Of a stretch of 64,000 nucleotides of DNA, positions 49,000 through 61,458 are shown in pieces. The position numbers and the translations under genes were made by a program. This stretch comes from Warburgia ugandensis. Taxonomy: Eukaryota; Streptophyta; Magnoliopsida; Canellales; Canellaceae. The stretch is from the NCBI GenBank assembly GCA_035236585.1, contig CP141132.1, forward strand, positions 22,481,945 through 22,545,944. The letters are read 5' to 3'. Position 1 is the stretch's first letter. Every line of letters starts with the position of its first letter. The notes beneath the pieces are model-generated. The model had not been told where the DNA came from. It saw only the letters and a program-made list of their open reading frames with translations, and made no database searches.

Positions 49000-51682
49000 T
49001 GATGTAGTAATTTGCACACAAGAGAGCTTGATGCCACGAGAAATTTCTTGAAATTTTTAGTTGATTGGATCTTATTTAAGTTGCTTATCTTAGCCAAAGA
49101 AAGACGATTTTGATTAACTAAGAATTTAAACAACATGGAATGGGAAACATGCCTAAAATTAGAAACATGAACTAAAGGAAATTTTCTAAAAATAAAGATA
49201 TTCAATAGAATTAGAAATTTCCTAACTAACATGCATTCAATAAAAGAAACTAATGTAAAACTAGAATGAATGAATTTAGTAAACTTATTCGAAGGAAACT
49301 TGCTAAAAATGAAACTTTCCTAAATTAACACTTTATTAAAACTAAAATTAGAAACTTACTAAAAATAAAAATTTCTAAAACTAAATTAGAAACTTTTTAA
49401 ACTATACTAAGATGTACACAACTAACTAACTAATGTTAAAGTATAACTAAACAATCAAATAAGCAAAACTTAAAGATAATTTACTTGAGCATGTGAACCT
49501 TGGGGTTGTGCACATGGTTCATTGGATGATATGATGGCTAGAATACATGATGTAAATGATTGTTAAAATGGTCTAATCAAAGAACTAATTAAAAAACCTA
49601 AAAATCTAAATGGTTCCTAGGATTTCAAGCAAATACAGTGTATGGATTGCAGGAAACTATGCATGAACATTTAATGGAAAAATTCTAGAAATATAGTGCA
49701 CATGAAACTGAAATTAAACAAGACTTAAATTGAAAGTTAGCAAGAAATATTCACAAAAGATAACACTTAAGAATTAGATAAAACTCAAGAATTAAAGTGC
49801 TTTCCTCCTTGAATCAAACATAAAAAATGAACTTTAAATAATTCTATTGATTGACTTGAAAATTACATCAAATTAGATGTGCATATATATAGATGGAAAA
49901 CTAAAAAGTGCACACTCTTCTTAGGCCTAGAACTTTGATACAAATCAATGATAAAATATACTCCAATGATCACAATATAAAATTAGATATCATGCAAGTG
50001 AAGTCCACATGAGAAATCAAGAGACTAAGGGCATGAAAGATGGGAATGAGCAAGCAAAATAACATCCAAAACTAGCTCTAAATCTAAGTGAAAAACAAGG
50101 AAAAGAAGGAGAGGAACAAGAAGATTTAAGCTACTAGTTCTCTTGGCTGTCACTATCAAAGAAGAAGTAACGTTGATCTTGAAATATGTAGAATGAAAAA
50201 TTAGAGAGATGGAGGCAAATATCAAAGGAAAAATAGCTAGTTGTACTCTTATAGAAGTAGAGAAACAAAATAATGGAAAAAACAAACTATAAAAGTAAAG
50301 AATGAAAGCAAGAAACTAACCCAGAATTGAAATGCAAAAGTAAAGGAAAGACTTGAAGAATTCAAGAAAAAGCAGCCAAAATAAAGCCAAAGTCCAAAGC
50401 TCCTAAAATCCCCAATGTAATATACCTCTTTTAAGGAGTTTAGAACAAACTCCTTTACTTGAAAATTGTATTGAAATCCTTGGGAGTTTATAGAGTTTTT
50501 TATTTCCAAATTAATGAGATCTTATTCTAGGAAGATAAGAGAGAATTAGAACTACGACTCTAGGTGGGAAAGTTAGGTGGAGATTGGAGATAGAATTAAA
50601 AGTGAGATGAGGTGGAATTCTAGGGCAACCAAAGAGGAAAACATGTGGAGGCAAGGTGGGAGGCAACTATTTTTTAGGAAAGTGGTGTATGCAACTTGTT
50701 CCCATGAGTGGAAATTCCAAGAAGAGTGAGGTGGTAGGTAAGAACAAAAAAGGAAATAAGGTAAGAAAGAGGAAAGATGGAGGAAAAGATAGGAAAGAGG
50801 AAAGGACAAGAAGTGGTGTAGTAGGTGAATGGCTGGAATCAGAATAGAGGAGACATCACCTTTTTAGGAAGGTGGCGTGAAACTCCTTCCCTTCTAATTA
50901 GGTGATATGGTGAGTAGGAAAGAGAGAGGCTAGAAGGGGAAAAGTAAAAAATAATAAAAAATTTCTGTCTTAATTGGTCGACCTATTCCTGCATATCTTA
51001 CCATGTTAATTATTACCCAAAATCTTTTCTAATAATCACTTGAATTTCATTATTTAGCATATGATAATTGCTTCTAAATCTTCCTCTGGTAGTATGATTC
51101 CATGTGGCTAGGTGGTTCACTTTGATGGCTCATTGCTTAATGGTTTGAATGGCTAAGTCTTTCACTTCAAGGCTTGAATGACTTGGTTTACTTAAGTTCC
51201 CTTATTAGACTAGGAAACCTAATTCATAGCTCCAATTCCCATGCAAAGGTGATGTAATTGTATGGCTTTGTACATGAACACATTTTAATCACCATTGGTG
51301 CTTCCAATTGATTTCTTGAACTTCATGTGCTTACCTTAAGATGATATTGAACATTGATTTAGCTTTGAAATGTTAAAATTTAGGTCTCTGGCCTTCTTTT
51401 GATCTTGATCTTCAAATTTTATCTTTCCTGATCTTAGCCATTAGATCATCTTCTCCACACCTACAAAAGAGTAAGACCCTAATCAAATCCTAAAAAATTA
51501 TGACAATTCACATACTTACTTTGGATTAGCTTTTGAACCTACAAAATATCAAACTTTGGAATTATTAGGTTAGAAATACATGTATTATGAAATTCTAGAA
51601 AAATCCTAAAATAATGCCTATAATTTATAACACATGAACTTCTAATTGGGTACTTATTATACAATAATAAATTCTTATCACA
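49000..51682 (-). mobile_element. Solo LTR of family B, reverse, in RT of element E (2683 bp)
   Basis: The minus strand starts TGTGATAAGAATTT at 51682 and follows the B LTR to an end at 49000 (TACATCA on the minus strand). Flanks CATGT (48995-48999) and CATGA (51683-51687) form a 5 bp duplication with one change. It contains the long purine-rich stretch and TATA box (CTATAAACTC, about 50486-50495, minus) of the family. No internal region is present. Open frames inside (50025-50847) are low-complexity translations of the purine/pyrimidine-rich part. Confidence 0.85.
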
Positions 51683-51687
51683 CATGA

Positions 51688-52088
51688 TAGCACACAGTAG
51701 CATAGAAGTAACAAAGCCAAAGTGGATTTAGTCTCTAACCTTCCTCCTCTAAGGACAGTGAAGGAAATTTGCTTATTTTTAGGCCATGCTGGTTTTTATA
51801 ATGAATCAAGGACTTTAGTAAAATTGCTAAACCCATGTGTAATTTACTTATGAAGGAGGCAACTTTTAACTTTTGTGATGATTCTATAAAAGAATTTGAG
51901 TACCTAAATGTTGAATTAACTTTTGCGCCCATTATTTGATCTATAAATTGGAGTGCACCATTTCAAATAATGTGTAATACTTCAGACTGTGTCATCAGAG
52001 TTGTGTTGGGGCAATGTATTGACAAACTTGCCCATGGGATATATTATGCTAGCAAGACACTCAATGATGTCCAACTCAATAATTTCTC
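51688..52088 (+). pseudogene. RT connection and RNase H start remnant (element E)
   Basis: The reading resumes with SIEVTKPK (family GIEVDKAK), then VKEICLFLGHAGFYNESRTL (51748-51810), a frame shift, and ELTFAPII-SINWSAPFQIMC. The RNase H active-site motif follows as NTSDCVIRVVLGQ (family DASDYAIGVVLGQ; first Asp is Asn). It ends GIYYASKTLNDVQLNNFS, where A4 cuts the conserved YTTTEKEL motif. Confidence 0.88.
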
Positions 52089-54715
52089 TGTAATGACTCC
52101 AATTTTGTAATATTGAAATTCCAAGTTAAGCAATGAAAAGATCAGTTTTTGAAGATAAGGGCATTTTAGTCATTTCACTATTTACCTTGATTGAACCTAG
52201 GAATTTGGTCCTAAAAATAGTTTCATTAGATGCGTCTTAGAAAAAGGAATCCAACGAGACCAAAATCACCCAAAACAGAGTTAAAATGAGCAAGTTATGG
52301 CCCTTTGAAGTTCAGGGGCAAAAATGTAATTTTATTAAAAAATGAATTTACCCTGCAAAAACACAGGGGCCCGATTTAATATGGGCACCCCTTCATCTTC
52401 AACCTCTAGAGGGTTCTAGAATGGTGGTGATTGGAGGAGAAATCACCGCCATTCTGGAGGTTTCTCCACCGCCATTCAAAGGCAGAGAGAGCCCCCTCTA
52501 GAACCCTCTCATAACTCTACAAATAGAGCTCTTAGGCGCCTCTAATGGCAGCCCAAAACGTTGAAGAAAACCCGTTGAGGAGCAGTGACCTAGATGGGAA
52601 AACAAGGAGAAAAACCCAGCAACGAGCTAGGTATGCCCAAGATCCCTCAAAACCCATCTCCACCATAGTTCTAAGATCAATTTCCCTAGGTTTTTGCATG
52701 AAAAACCATGCAAAATGGATCCCTAGAGATTCACCAAGGACCCAGGGACGTTCCCTGGGCTGCACTGGTTCTATAGGGTCGAACCAGGGTGTCCTGAGGA
52801 TGCCCCAGTTCCCCAATGAACATGACGTTCCAGTCGGAACGTCCCATGTCGACCCCGTTTGAAAAACCAAACGGGCACGTCCGGGGACGCGCCCGCAAAA
52901 GAGACAGTCGGGTGGAAAACCCGGTGCGTCTGTAGACGTGCCCGCTGAGCGCACGCCGCAGACGCACAGTGTGCTAGCAGGACATGGGTTTTTCCTGCCT
53001 TAAGGAAGCCGGGGCGCACAACGCAGTCGCGCAGCGCCCTAACATTCCGTCTTTTCATTCCTGAGACCCCTATATACGTGCGACACTAAAACGCTTATAA
53101 CTTGAGATCTAGAGCTCCGATTAAGGCGACGCAAAAAGCGTTGTGTCTGTGTCGATGACGCGGACATATGAAAACTATAAAATCCCTAATCAAGGACCAA
53201 TCAAAGGTGGGCATAACCCTTAGAATAGGATGGTGGCGGGTGGCCGCTAGACCTTTGGAAAACTGAGGATACCAAGGCCCAATTAGGACCTTAGGACACT
53301 CATAGGCTTAGGGATGGACCCCTAATGCCTAAGTAATAAGACCAACCACCCTAAAACCCATAAAAGATAGGCCAAACTAACCCTAATTCCCCAAACCATG
53401 TTCAGGAGCGTACGAGGACAGAGGGGTTAGCGCGACCTAGCCAGGTAGGTGCTCTATCACTACTAGATTCTTTTAAAAGAACTATTATTGTTTGAGAACA
53501 TATGTTTTAAGTATATGACTTGTTTAGCATGACTTAATTCAGCATGCATGTGATAAATGCTTTATGCATAGACGTGTTTTGTAAATGATTGCATATACAT
53601 TGGGCATAGATATGTTTTGCAAACTATTGCATACATCGCATGATTTGTGAGCATTAAGTTTTGGCAAAAGTTGCATGTCCTTGAGGGTTGCCAAAAGACG
53701 CTAGAGTGTCGAGGGCCAGGCAGTTGTGAGGGACCCAAAGAGGACAGGTTTTGAAAAGAGATTTTTGGCTTATTTGATCTTATGTGATTTGGGCTAGTAA
53801 GCCCGTGGGTGCTATGCCGAGGGGTCTGGATTGGCCACCCAGCCTCTACCACTACTAGGTGGAATGGGTACCACGCCCAAAAAAGGGCATGTCCCTACGT
53901 TGACTGTATGTGGTACAGGGGGCTACCACTGGTGTCACGGAACTGGGTCGATGTGTCATATGCCCCGTGGAGGCTATGATGCTGTGTCCTCAGGTACCCG
54001 GGGACCACACGGCAACGAGGTCGTTGGCATAGTTTGAACCCTATGGTTTGATGATTTATGTGCATTTCATAAGGCATGATATGAGGTTGGTCGACCATAC
54101 CATACTAGATATCCATGAGTTGGATTCCATGAAGCATCTTATGCATATCATAATGTTATGATATATGTATGTATATGATACTTTCGATTTTGGATTTGGT
54201 GATCCTTTAAATTGTTAGTGTTTCAGTTTGATAACGGATTCTTATATCGATATTGGACTTGAGTATTAAGACATGCACATGTTTTGAAAAAGCATATGAT
54301 TTTAATACATCTCATGCATTATAAAACTAGTAGTGATAGGCTCCTACTGAGTATAGTATATACTCACCCAATCATCAATATTTTTCAGACACAAAGTAAA
54401 TACTTAAGGGCAAGGAACACTTGTGATAGAAGACACTCAAGCTAAGTGCAAGTAAGTAAACCCTTACCTTATCTTTCAATGTTACTTGATTGTAGTTACT
54501 CTCTAATAGCTGAGGCTGTGACTAACACTTTCTTGGGAACAATATTGATTTAAAATTTGCCATGGCTAGATAATTTGATAATGTGTTTTGACACTCGGGG
54601 TTTTTATGAAAGATTGTTTTCCAAAAGAAAAAGATTTTCATGCATTTCATACTTATAAAACAAGAGATCTCGCCTTTTATCAAAATTGCATCATATAAAA
54701 ACCTGGGTTACCACA
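52089..54715 (+). mobile_element. A4: solo LTR of family A, 2627 bp
   Basis: It starts TGTAATGACTCC and ends GGGTTACCACA, flanked by TTCTC (52084-52088) and TCCTC (54716-54720), a 5 bp duplication with one change. It splits the RNase H domain of element E. It carries the conserved hairpins at 52825-52842 and 52854-52875 and a further short palindrome (CGTCTGTAGACG, 52927-52938). The TATA core is mutated (TACAAATAG, 52518-52526). Open frames on either strand within are not genes. Confidence 0.95.
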
Positions 54716-54720
54716 TCCTC

Positions 54721-55605
54721 TATATAAAAAGACTTGTTGTCAATTTCTTTTGTCCTAGATAAGTTTAGATATTACTTGTTAGGATCTAAGGTCATTGTCT
54801 ATTAGGACCATGTAGCATTAAAATATATTCTTTTAGAGAAGGATACGAAACATAGGCTTCTCCAATGGATACTAGTGCTACAAGGGTTTGATTTGAAAAT
54901 TCAGGATAAGAAAAGGCTTTGAAAATATTGTAGCAAAATATTTATTTAGGTTAGTTGTGGAGTATGTTAGTGAGAATGTGCCTATAACAAAAACATTTTT
55001 AGATAAACAATTGTTGTACATTTCCCAATTGCCTTAGTATGTAGATATTATTAATTATCTTATCACAGGTCAAGTGCCTAATCACTCATCTAAATAAGAT
55101 AAGAACATATTCATTACCGAGGTCAAATACTTTACATGGCACAATCTGCACTTGTTTAAGTACTATCTTGATCAGGTTATTAGGAGATGCATACCAGATA
55201 ATGAACATTATAAAATCATTTCCTTTTGTCATGTACATACATGAGGGGGGATTTTAGTTCTAGAAAGATAGCTACAAAGATTTTGCAGTGTTGTTTTATT
55301 GACCCACCATTTTTTAGGGATTCATAAGCTTACTGCATAGCATGCACTGCATGTTAATAGTTAGGGGGCATAGGAAAAAGAAATATAATGCCTCTAAACA
55401 CCATGGTTATCATTGAGCCCTTTGATATTTAGGGCACTAATTTTATGGGACCTTTTCCCAACTCTTTTGATTATCTGTATATACCTATGGGTGTGGACGG
55501 TGTGCTCAAATGGGTAGAAGTTACACTATACAAGACCAATGACCATCGGTTGGTAACCAAGTTTTTAAAGAAAAATATATTTACACACTTTGGTACTCCT
55601 AGTGT
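54721..55605 (+). pseudogene. RNase H end and integrase N-terminal/core remnant (element E)
   Basis: Read with frame changes: the RNase H tail SLSIRTM-like, HRLLQW near 54857, [14 protein letters not shown], then NIVAKYLFRLVVEYV. The integrase zinc-binding region is very degraded (HYKIISFCHVHT near 55208). The core begins clearly at 55436 with GTNFMGPFPNSFDYLYI, where relatives have IDFMGPFP, so the first catalytic Asp is Asn. VLKWVEVTLYKTNDHRLVTKF and NIFTHFGTP follow. D2 interrupts just before the second Asp. Confidence 0.87.
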
Positions 55606-58600
55606 TGTGACCTCGAACTTCGTAGCCATGGTTTAACATAATCAACATAGCTATTGTCCTATACAAGTATCGAAACAAGTATTGAAAGAGCTAAATGCTC
55701 TTGCCCTATACAAGTCATGGTTTAGACAGTAGAATTTTAAATACTTGGTTCTACCAAAATCTCAACAAAGTCTCCTCTTTTTTTCAAACTTGTGCGTTTA
55801 ACGCATGCAATTTAATTCACTTGATAAATAGTATAATAGTTTTAAAATGTCTATAAGGGACTTAGTCTCTGCACAATTCACCATAGTAAATTTACTACAA
55901 GTCCTATATTTTAACTTGAAATTCTAACTGAATCTCATGCACACACCATCAAGTTAAAAACATAAAGAATGTTAGAAACATATGCATAGGGTTACTCATT
56001 AGATAATATAGCACAACTAATGTTCATCACCAATATACATATACAATACAGAATATGACAACATTGCCTAGTCAAGCTTCATTCATTTCCAACAAGTGCC
56101 TCCCCTTTATCAGCTTGACTGATACTTGGAAAATAAAAATATGAGCTGCGAAGCCTAGTAAGGAAAAAGAACTAAACCTATGCATATCCTATCATTCTTG
56201 TTAAGCTTAGCTCAACTCAACATTCATGTCCTACCATGGAACATTCATTTCTATCTATAAGATAATTAATAAAGTCATGAACATGTAATATTAGAAAAAA
56301 ATATTGGCATCTAACCAAAATTATAGTGTTTCCCAAATTCAAACTATAAGACAATAAACATAGCATTTAGATAAAGCCATATAGGAATGTATTTCATTTG
56401 ATTATTTTCTTGAAAATAATAAATGAGTATGACATCATCACACTACTTAAGTAATCATCTCCCTCAAGGTTTACCATCTTGGGTGGCCCATTGTGAGTAT
56501 CATACACAAGGCAACAAGACCCTTGGGATTTACCATCTTGGGTGGCTCCACCATGATTTCAAAGAACCAAGCCTTAGGGTTTACCATCTTGGGTGGCTCC
56601 AATGCCAGGTTTCCTCATGATTTACCATCTTGAGTGGCTTTCCCATTGTTGCAATCAACCAAGCGACCCTTTTCCTTAGGGTTTACCATCTTGGGAGAAT
56701 TAATGTATGACAACTCATCCCCTAGGATTTACTATCTTGGATAGCTCTACCATGATCCCAAAAAATTAGTAAACTCCATTCCTCAGGATTTACCATCTTG
56801 GGAGGCTCAATACCTGATAGGTCATCCCTTAGGGTTTACCATCTTGGGCAGCTCCACTATTTTCCCAAAGAACTATCCAGCCCTTTCCCTCAGGATTTAT
56901 CATCTTGGGAGACTTAATAACTGGCAATCCAGTCCTTAGGATTTACTATCTTGGGTAGCTTTACCTTTGTTGTAATCAAGTAGGTATCCCTTTCCCTTAG
57001 AGTTTACCATCTTAGAATGTGTCATCATAGTCTGCTGGGCAGCCCTCAAGGCTTACTATCTTGGGATTGGCACATTTTATCAAATTAACATCATTGTAAT
57101 AATTAAGCATGGTTAATCAGAATATCACATAAAGTTTTTAACAAAGTAAGTGCAATTCATATTATCCATGCAATCTATACAATAATCTATAGGTTCTAGG
57201 CATCCATAATCTCAAATATAAAGTGAGTTGATCAATAAGAATTTAAGGATAAAGAAGGTTTAGGGTTCAAAACCTGATTGAGAATACTAGTTTTATGTAA
57301 ATTTCAGAATTCTATGCAATTTATTATAATTACTTCAAGATCTCTACTTGTAATGTCATTGATCTAACCTCTAATCTCTACTTAGGCCAGCACCATTGGC
57401 CTCTAATCAACAGTCTAGATCAATGTGCATACCTCTAAAGGTTTTAATTCACATTATTAAACGTAATTTGCTAAGAAATTTGATGATTTTAACCATAATC
57501 CATGGTTTGATCACCTTTTCTAACATTCGATCATCGTTGATCAAGTTTTGGATGGTCAGATCAGACCTTGCATTAACTAATCCATAAGTGTTCTGTGATT
57601 TTTTTTCACAATTCATTATTGATATATAATTGGAGTCATAAATTACATTTATCTACCTTCTAATCATGTTTTTAATGGTTAGATGTGAAGATCGAGGTTT
57701 TCCCTACACAATATGAATTCTTCTAGTAAAAAATCATCAACCAAATAATCTCTGATCAAAGAGCTATCATCATAGATGAAAAGATTAGGTAGCAATTATT
57801 TAAATCACAAAAATTCCTATTTTTAGGGTCTCGTATGAAAAAGTCGCCATTGCCGAAGAAGGTGATGGGATTTTGATCATCACCGGCAATGTACATAGTG
57901 TAAGAATTTCACTAAAATACATAGAATTGTTCAAAATTCCATGAATTAGAGTTTTAACTAGTTTCCATCCACAAATTTCACTAGGATTTTGGATTTTTGG
58001 CTGGATTTTATTAACATTTTTAAAGTTACTTGAGTTACTGTTTTTATCAATTTTCTGCATCATTACTTGACGGATCTTTGTGAAACCAAAGGGGTTTCAA
58101 TTAAAATCGCATGAGGAAGAAGATGAATAGTTTGGATTATTGATCCAACACCATTCCATTCTCTGTGCTTTACAATATTTAGGTTACTCCATAATTTTCT
58201 TTTAATCATCATTGGCGATTATCAGTCTCTAGAGTGGAAGGAATGAAGGGGAATGAAAGAAATGAAAGGAAAGAGAGAAGGGAAGTGGGTGATCTCCCTG
58301 TCGTCAGTCAATGATGGATCATTGATCTAACCACATTTTGTCCATGATTCTCATTGAACTTGACGACTATTTTCACTGTTGTAGTTCGTTAGAAGGTGAC
58401 TGGGGTCAAGGGAAGATAATGATAATTGTTGGTAACTTGTGAGCCAAGGGGAGGGGTAGGAAGGTGAGAAGGGACGACTTGGAGGGGAAGGGAGAATGGG
58501 TTTTTCCTGTGTTCTCTGTCTCTGAAGCATGGAAGTGGAGCTCCACGTGGTGAATTTGACCCTCGGTGTCAAGCTGCTCCATGTGACTCACTTAGGTCAC

Positions 58601-58938
58601 TAATGGTTGGATTTTTGGGTCTGGGTCTCCATTTCACACGTTCTTAGTATTGTTGGAAATCTCTCATTGAGCACAATCCAATAATTGACATTTCATCATC
58701 TAATTTCAATGTCTTAATTAACTTTTAAATATCTTTTATAATTATTTTTTATAGAATTTTAAATTTAAAGCAAAATTTCTTGAAATTTGTTATGAATCTA
58801 GAATGGAATTTCAAGTCATTTAATATGTAACAAGTTAATTCATGCAGGCCCACCTGCTCAATCCCTTCTTAGTTGTCCTATTTCACCAAACTTTAGAGGA
58901 TTAACAAGTTAATTCATCTTTAACCTAATTTTAGGACA
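55606..58938 (-). mobile_element. D2: reverse LTR-like insertion (about 3.33 kb)
   Basis: The plus strand opens TGTGACCTCG (minus strand ends GGTCACA); the other end reads TGTCCTAAAATTAGG on the minus strand. It separates FGTP from AIISD in the integrase of E, so it is certainly an insertion. Candidate 5 bp flanks AGTGT and TGGGT match at only three positions. The size and terminal style match D1. It contains a 107 bp higher-order tandem repeat at 56460-57065. No coding domain was seen; the small open frames at 57800-58591 are not supported. Confidence 0.6.
56460..57065 (-). repeat. Twelve-copy degenerate tandem repeat with 107 bp higher-order period
   Basis: The core TTACCATCTTGGGTGGCTC, preceded by CCTTAGGG or CCTCAGGA, starts at 56471, 56530, 56581, 56622, 56683, 56729, 56790, 56836, 56897, 56943, 57004 and 57053. 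Spacings from the fourth copy on alternate 61, 46, 61, 46, 61, 46, 61 and 49. The true unit is therefore a 107 bp dimer of a long and a short monomer. The plus-strand frame at 56423-56620 (repeated LPSWVA / YHLGWL) is a by-product of the array. Confidence 0.95.
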
Positions 58939-59760
58939 TGGGTGGGCCATAATTAGTGATGTGAAAAATACTTCTGCAATAGAGTATTTGATAACTTAAT
59001 GAAAAAAATATGGTGTTACCCATATGATTGCTATCCTTTATCATCCTCAGACCAATGGATAGGTAAAAGTGTCAAATAGGAAAATAAAGAGAATTTTAGA
59101 AAAGACAACCAATCCAAATAGGAAAAATTAGTCTTTGAGACTTAGTTATGTTTTATAAGTTTATCGTATTGCATACAAGACTCCTATAAGTATTTCACAC
59201 TATGACTTGGTTTGTGGAAAGGCCTATGACCTAATAGTAGAACTTGAGCATAGAGCATATTGGGCCATTAAAAAGCTCAATTTTGAACTACATACTACTG
59301 GGACCCACAAAAAACTCCAACTCAATGAGTTGGATTAACTAAGTAAATATGCATACAAGTCAGCCAAGGTAAACAATGAAGCATGAAAAGTAATCATGAT
59401 AGACATATCCTACGAAAGTCCTTAAACCTAAGACAAAAGGTCTTTTGTATAATTCTATATTGCATCTATTTCATGAAAAGCATCTCAATGGATTGGGCCC
59501 TACATAGTATGTAATGTTTATCTCCATGGAGCTATTGAAATAGAAAAGGATGATGAGATCTCCAGAGTAAATGGGCAAAGGTTGAAACCCAATTTAGAGT
59601 TGGTAAACTCTAAAGTGGAAGAAACCTTGCTAGAGGAACCAGTCTACTAGGAGACACATTAGCATGTCCCATGACAGCTCCATCGATGAGCCTTAAATTT
59701 GCATTCATCATGGCACCGTATGTCTAGTTAAAGGCATTAAACATAGTACTCACTGGGAGG
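58939..59760 (+). pseudogene. Integrase C-terminal half and polyprotein end (element E)
   Basis: It resumes with AIISD (second catalytic Asp kept), then YHPQTNG, a stop where CAG is expected, and VKVSNRKIKRILEKT. The catalytic Glu of relatives (VEVSNREIKR) is Lys. ELEHRAYWAIKKLNFEL (59240-59290), LQLNELD and GAIEIEKDDE with VNGQRLKPNLELV (59530-59600) follow. The end, SSWHRM near 59705 then SLGGNLG, corresponds to the family's final SSWH...LLGRQP. With Asn, Asp, Lys in the DDE triad the enzyme is dead. Confidence 0.9.
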
Positions 59761-61458
59761 CAACCTAGGGATTTTCTTTAGAATCTCATTGTTCTACATT
59801 ACCCATTTATTATGTAGGGTCCTATGTTTCAAAACAATGGGGACAATGTTTAGTTTAGGTGGGGGGGTGTAGATATGCATGAGAGTTTTTAGTTTTCTTA
59901 TATTTTGAAAATAAAAATTTATGAGTTTTTGAGATTTTAAGGTCAAGGTTCCTTTACAGTGATGAGAATTGGATTTTCAAAAGCTTAGTATTTCTCCTAC
60001 TTTAACTTCTTAATAGAAATGGATATGATAAATTTTGCATTTTATTCATGTCCTGAAGTGTTTTATGAAAGTTAAATCTTGGATCACTCTTACACACAAT
60101 AAATAGTCCAGACTAATAGATAGTTATGACTTAGAGACATTGAGGAATTAGTGGAGACGTATACACCCAAGTGAGTATTAGAGATTATCATCTCTTTGAG
60201 GGTTATAAGTAATTCCATATTTTCATCGGTGAACATAAATTTGAAAGATCCCAATATATTTCTTCTGGTCAATTGCTAAGAAATAATAGGAGTACTAATT
60301 TCATTCTCTAAATATTTATTGAATCAATAGACTTTAAGAAACCTAAAAATGAAATAGGCCACCTTTTTTAACCCAAAGACATAAAGCCTACCTAAGATAT
60401 TATACCATTAGTTAGACCTTTTGAGCTTCTTAGTAAGCCATTTCCTTTTAAAACCCCATTTACCTTAACCCGAAAAAGAAAAACCCAAATATAAATTATC
60501 CATTACCAATATTTCAAAACTAAGTACAGATGATAGAAATTTTTTTAAAAAAAGGACAAATTCAAAGAAGTGAAAAATATCAAAATCAATACAAAGAGAA
60601 AACCTTTCTCAAAGAAATACAAAGAAAAATAGAAATATCAAGAAAAAGAAAAATTAGGAGAAAGAAAAATAATAAAATATATTCACAAAGAAAAAAGATG
60701 TCCAACAGTTATAGAAGGCCTTTACTCATATTTGAAAATTTGAGTCATTTTTACCTTTCTTTTAAAATCTATCCTTAGCCTACGATTCATCCCATCTGAA
60801 GACTTGTTGATCTTAAGGTAGAAGATAGTGTTAAAGAAGATATAAACATTTGGGAATTGAGGTGAACTACCCTTACTGGTATTGATAATGACATCCATTC
60901 ATAGGGATCACATTTCCTTGTCTCAATTATGCTTAAAAAATTAAGTGAACCATCAATATATTTGAATTCGATCACATAGTGGGAGAATTTTGTTTGACCC
61001 TTTTCTTTGAGAGCTTCATTTTTGTGTATACCAATGAGAATTTGAGGTCAAAACATTATTCCAATGGAGCAGTGAGAATAACTAGTTAGAAGTCTTGACT
61101 TATGTAGCTGTGCACACACTGCAATATGAGATATAACTATAATAAAATGTCTTTAGTATGTGGGTAACTTGTAGAATTTGTCATTCATATTTATTAAGTT
61201 GTTAAATCTAGTAGAGTACTTATGGATGAGAATTCTCTAAGATAAAATAAATGACTTGGTCTTATTGAATTTTGTGGGTATATTAACTACAAAATCTCAC
61301 CACAAGGCCTAACTCATCTAGTAGGGGTAACCTAGGAGTTTAAGGGCTTGTTGCAAATTTTAAATGCAAATGTAAGTACCTTCAAAAATGGTAAACCATT
61401 TTACTTTTATGATTTTTTACATGTTTTCCTCAAGACTAGCAACATGCTAGTTGGAAGG
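59761..61458 (+). other. 3' untranslated region of element E with purine tract
   Basis: GACAATGTTTAGTTTAGG followed by seven G lies near 59840-59867. The next 1.6 kb match B-1, B-2 and F in order. The A-rich block at 60530-60690 gives a Lys/Arg-rich open frame (60530-60778) that is compositional only. It ends GCTAGTTGGAAGG, a decayed polypurine tract before the LTR. In Athila elements this position can hold an env-like gene; none was recognised here. Confidence 0.75.

Noticed and set aside
56460..57065. Regularly spaced repeats resembling a CRISPR array
   Set aside because: Spacers are themselves related in alternating classes and the period is a 107 bp dimer; this is a plant tandem repeat in an LTR-like element.
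60530..60778. Lys/Arg-rich 82-codon frame, possible nucleic-acid-binding protein
   Set aside because: It is a translation of the A-rich block present in all 3' untranslated regions of these elements and is not open in the other copies.
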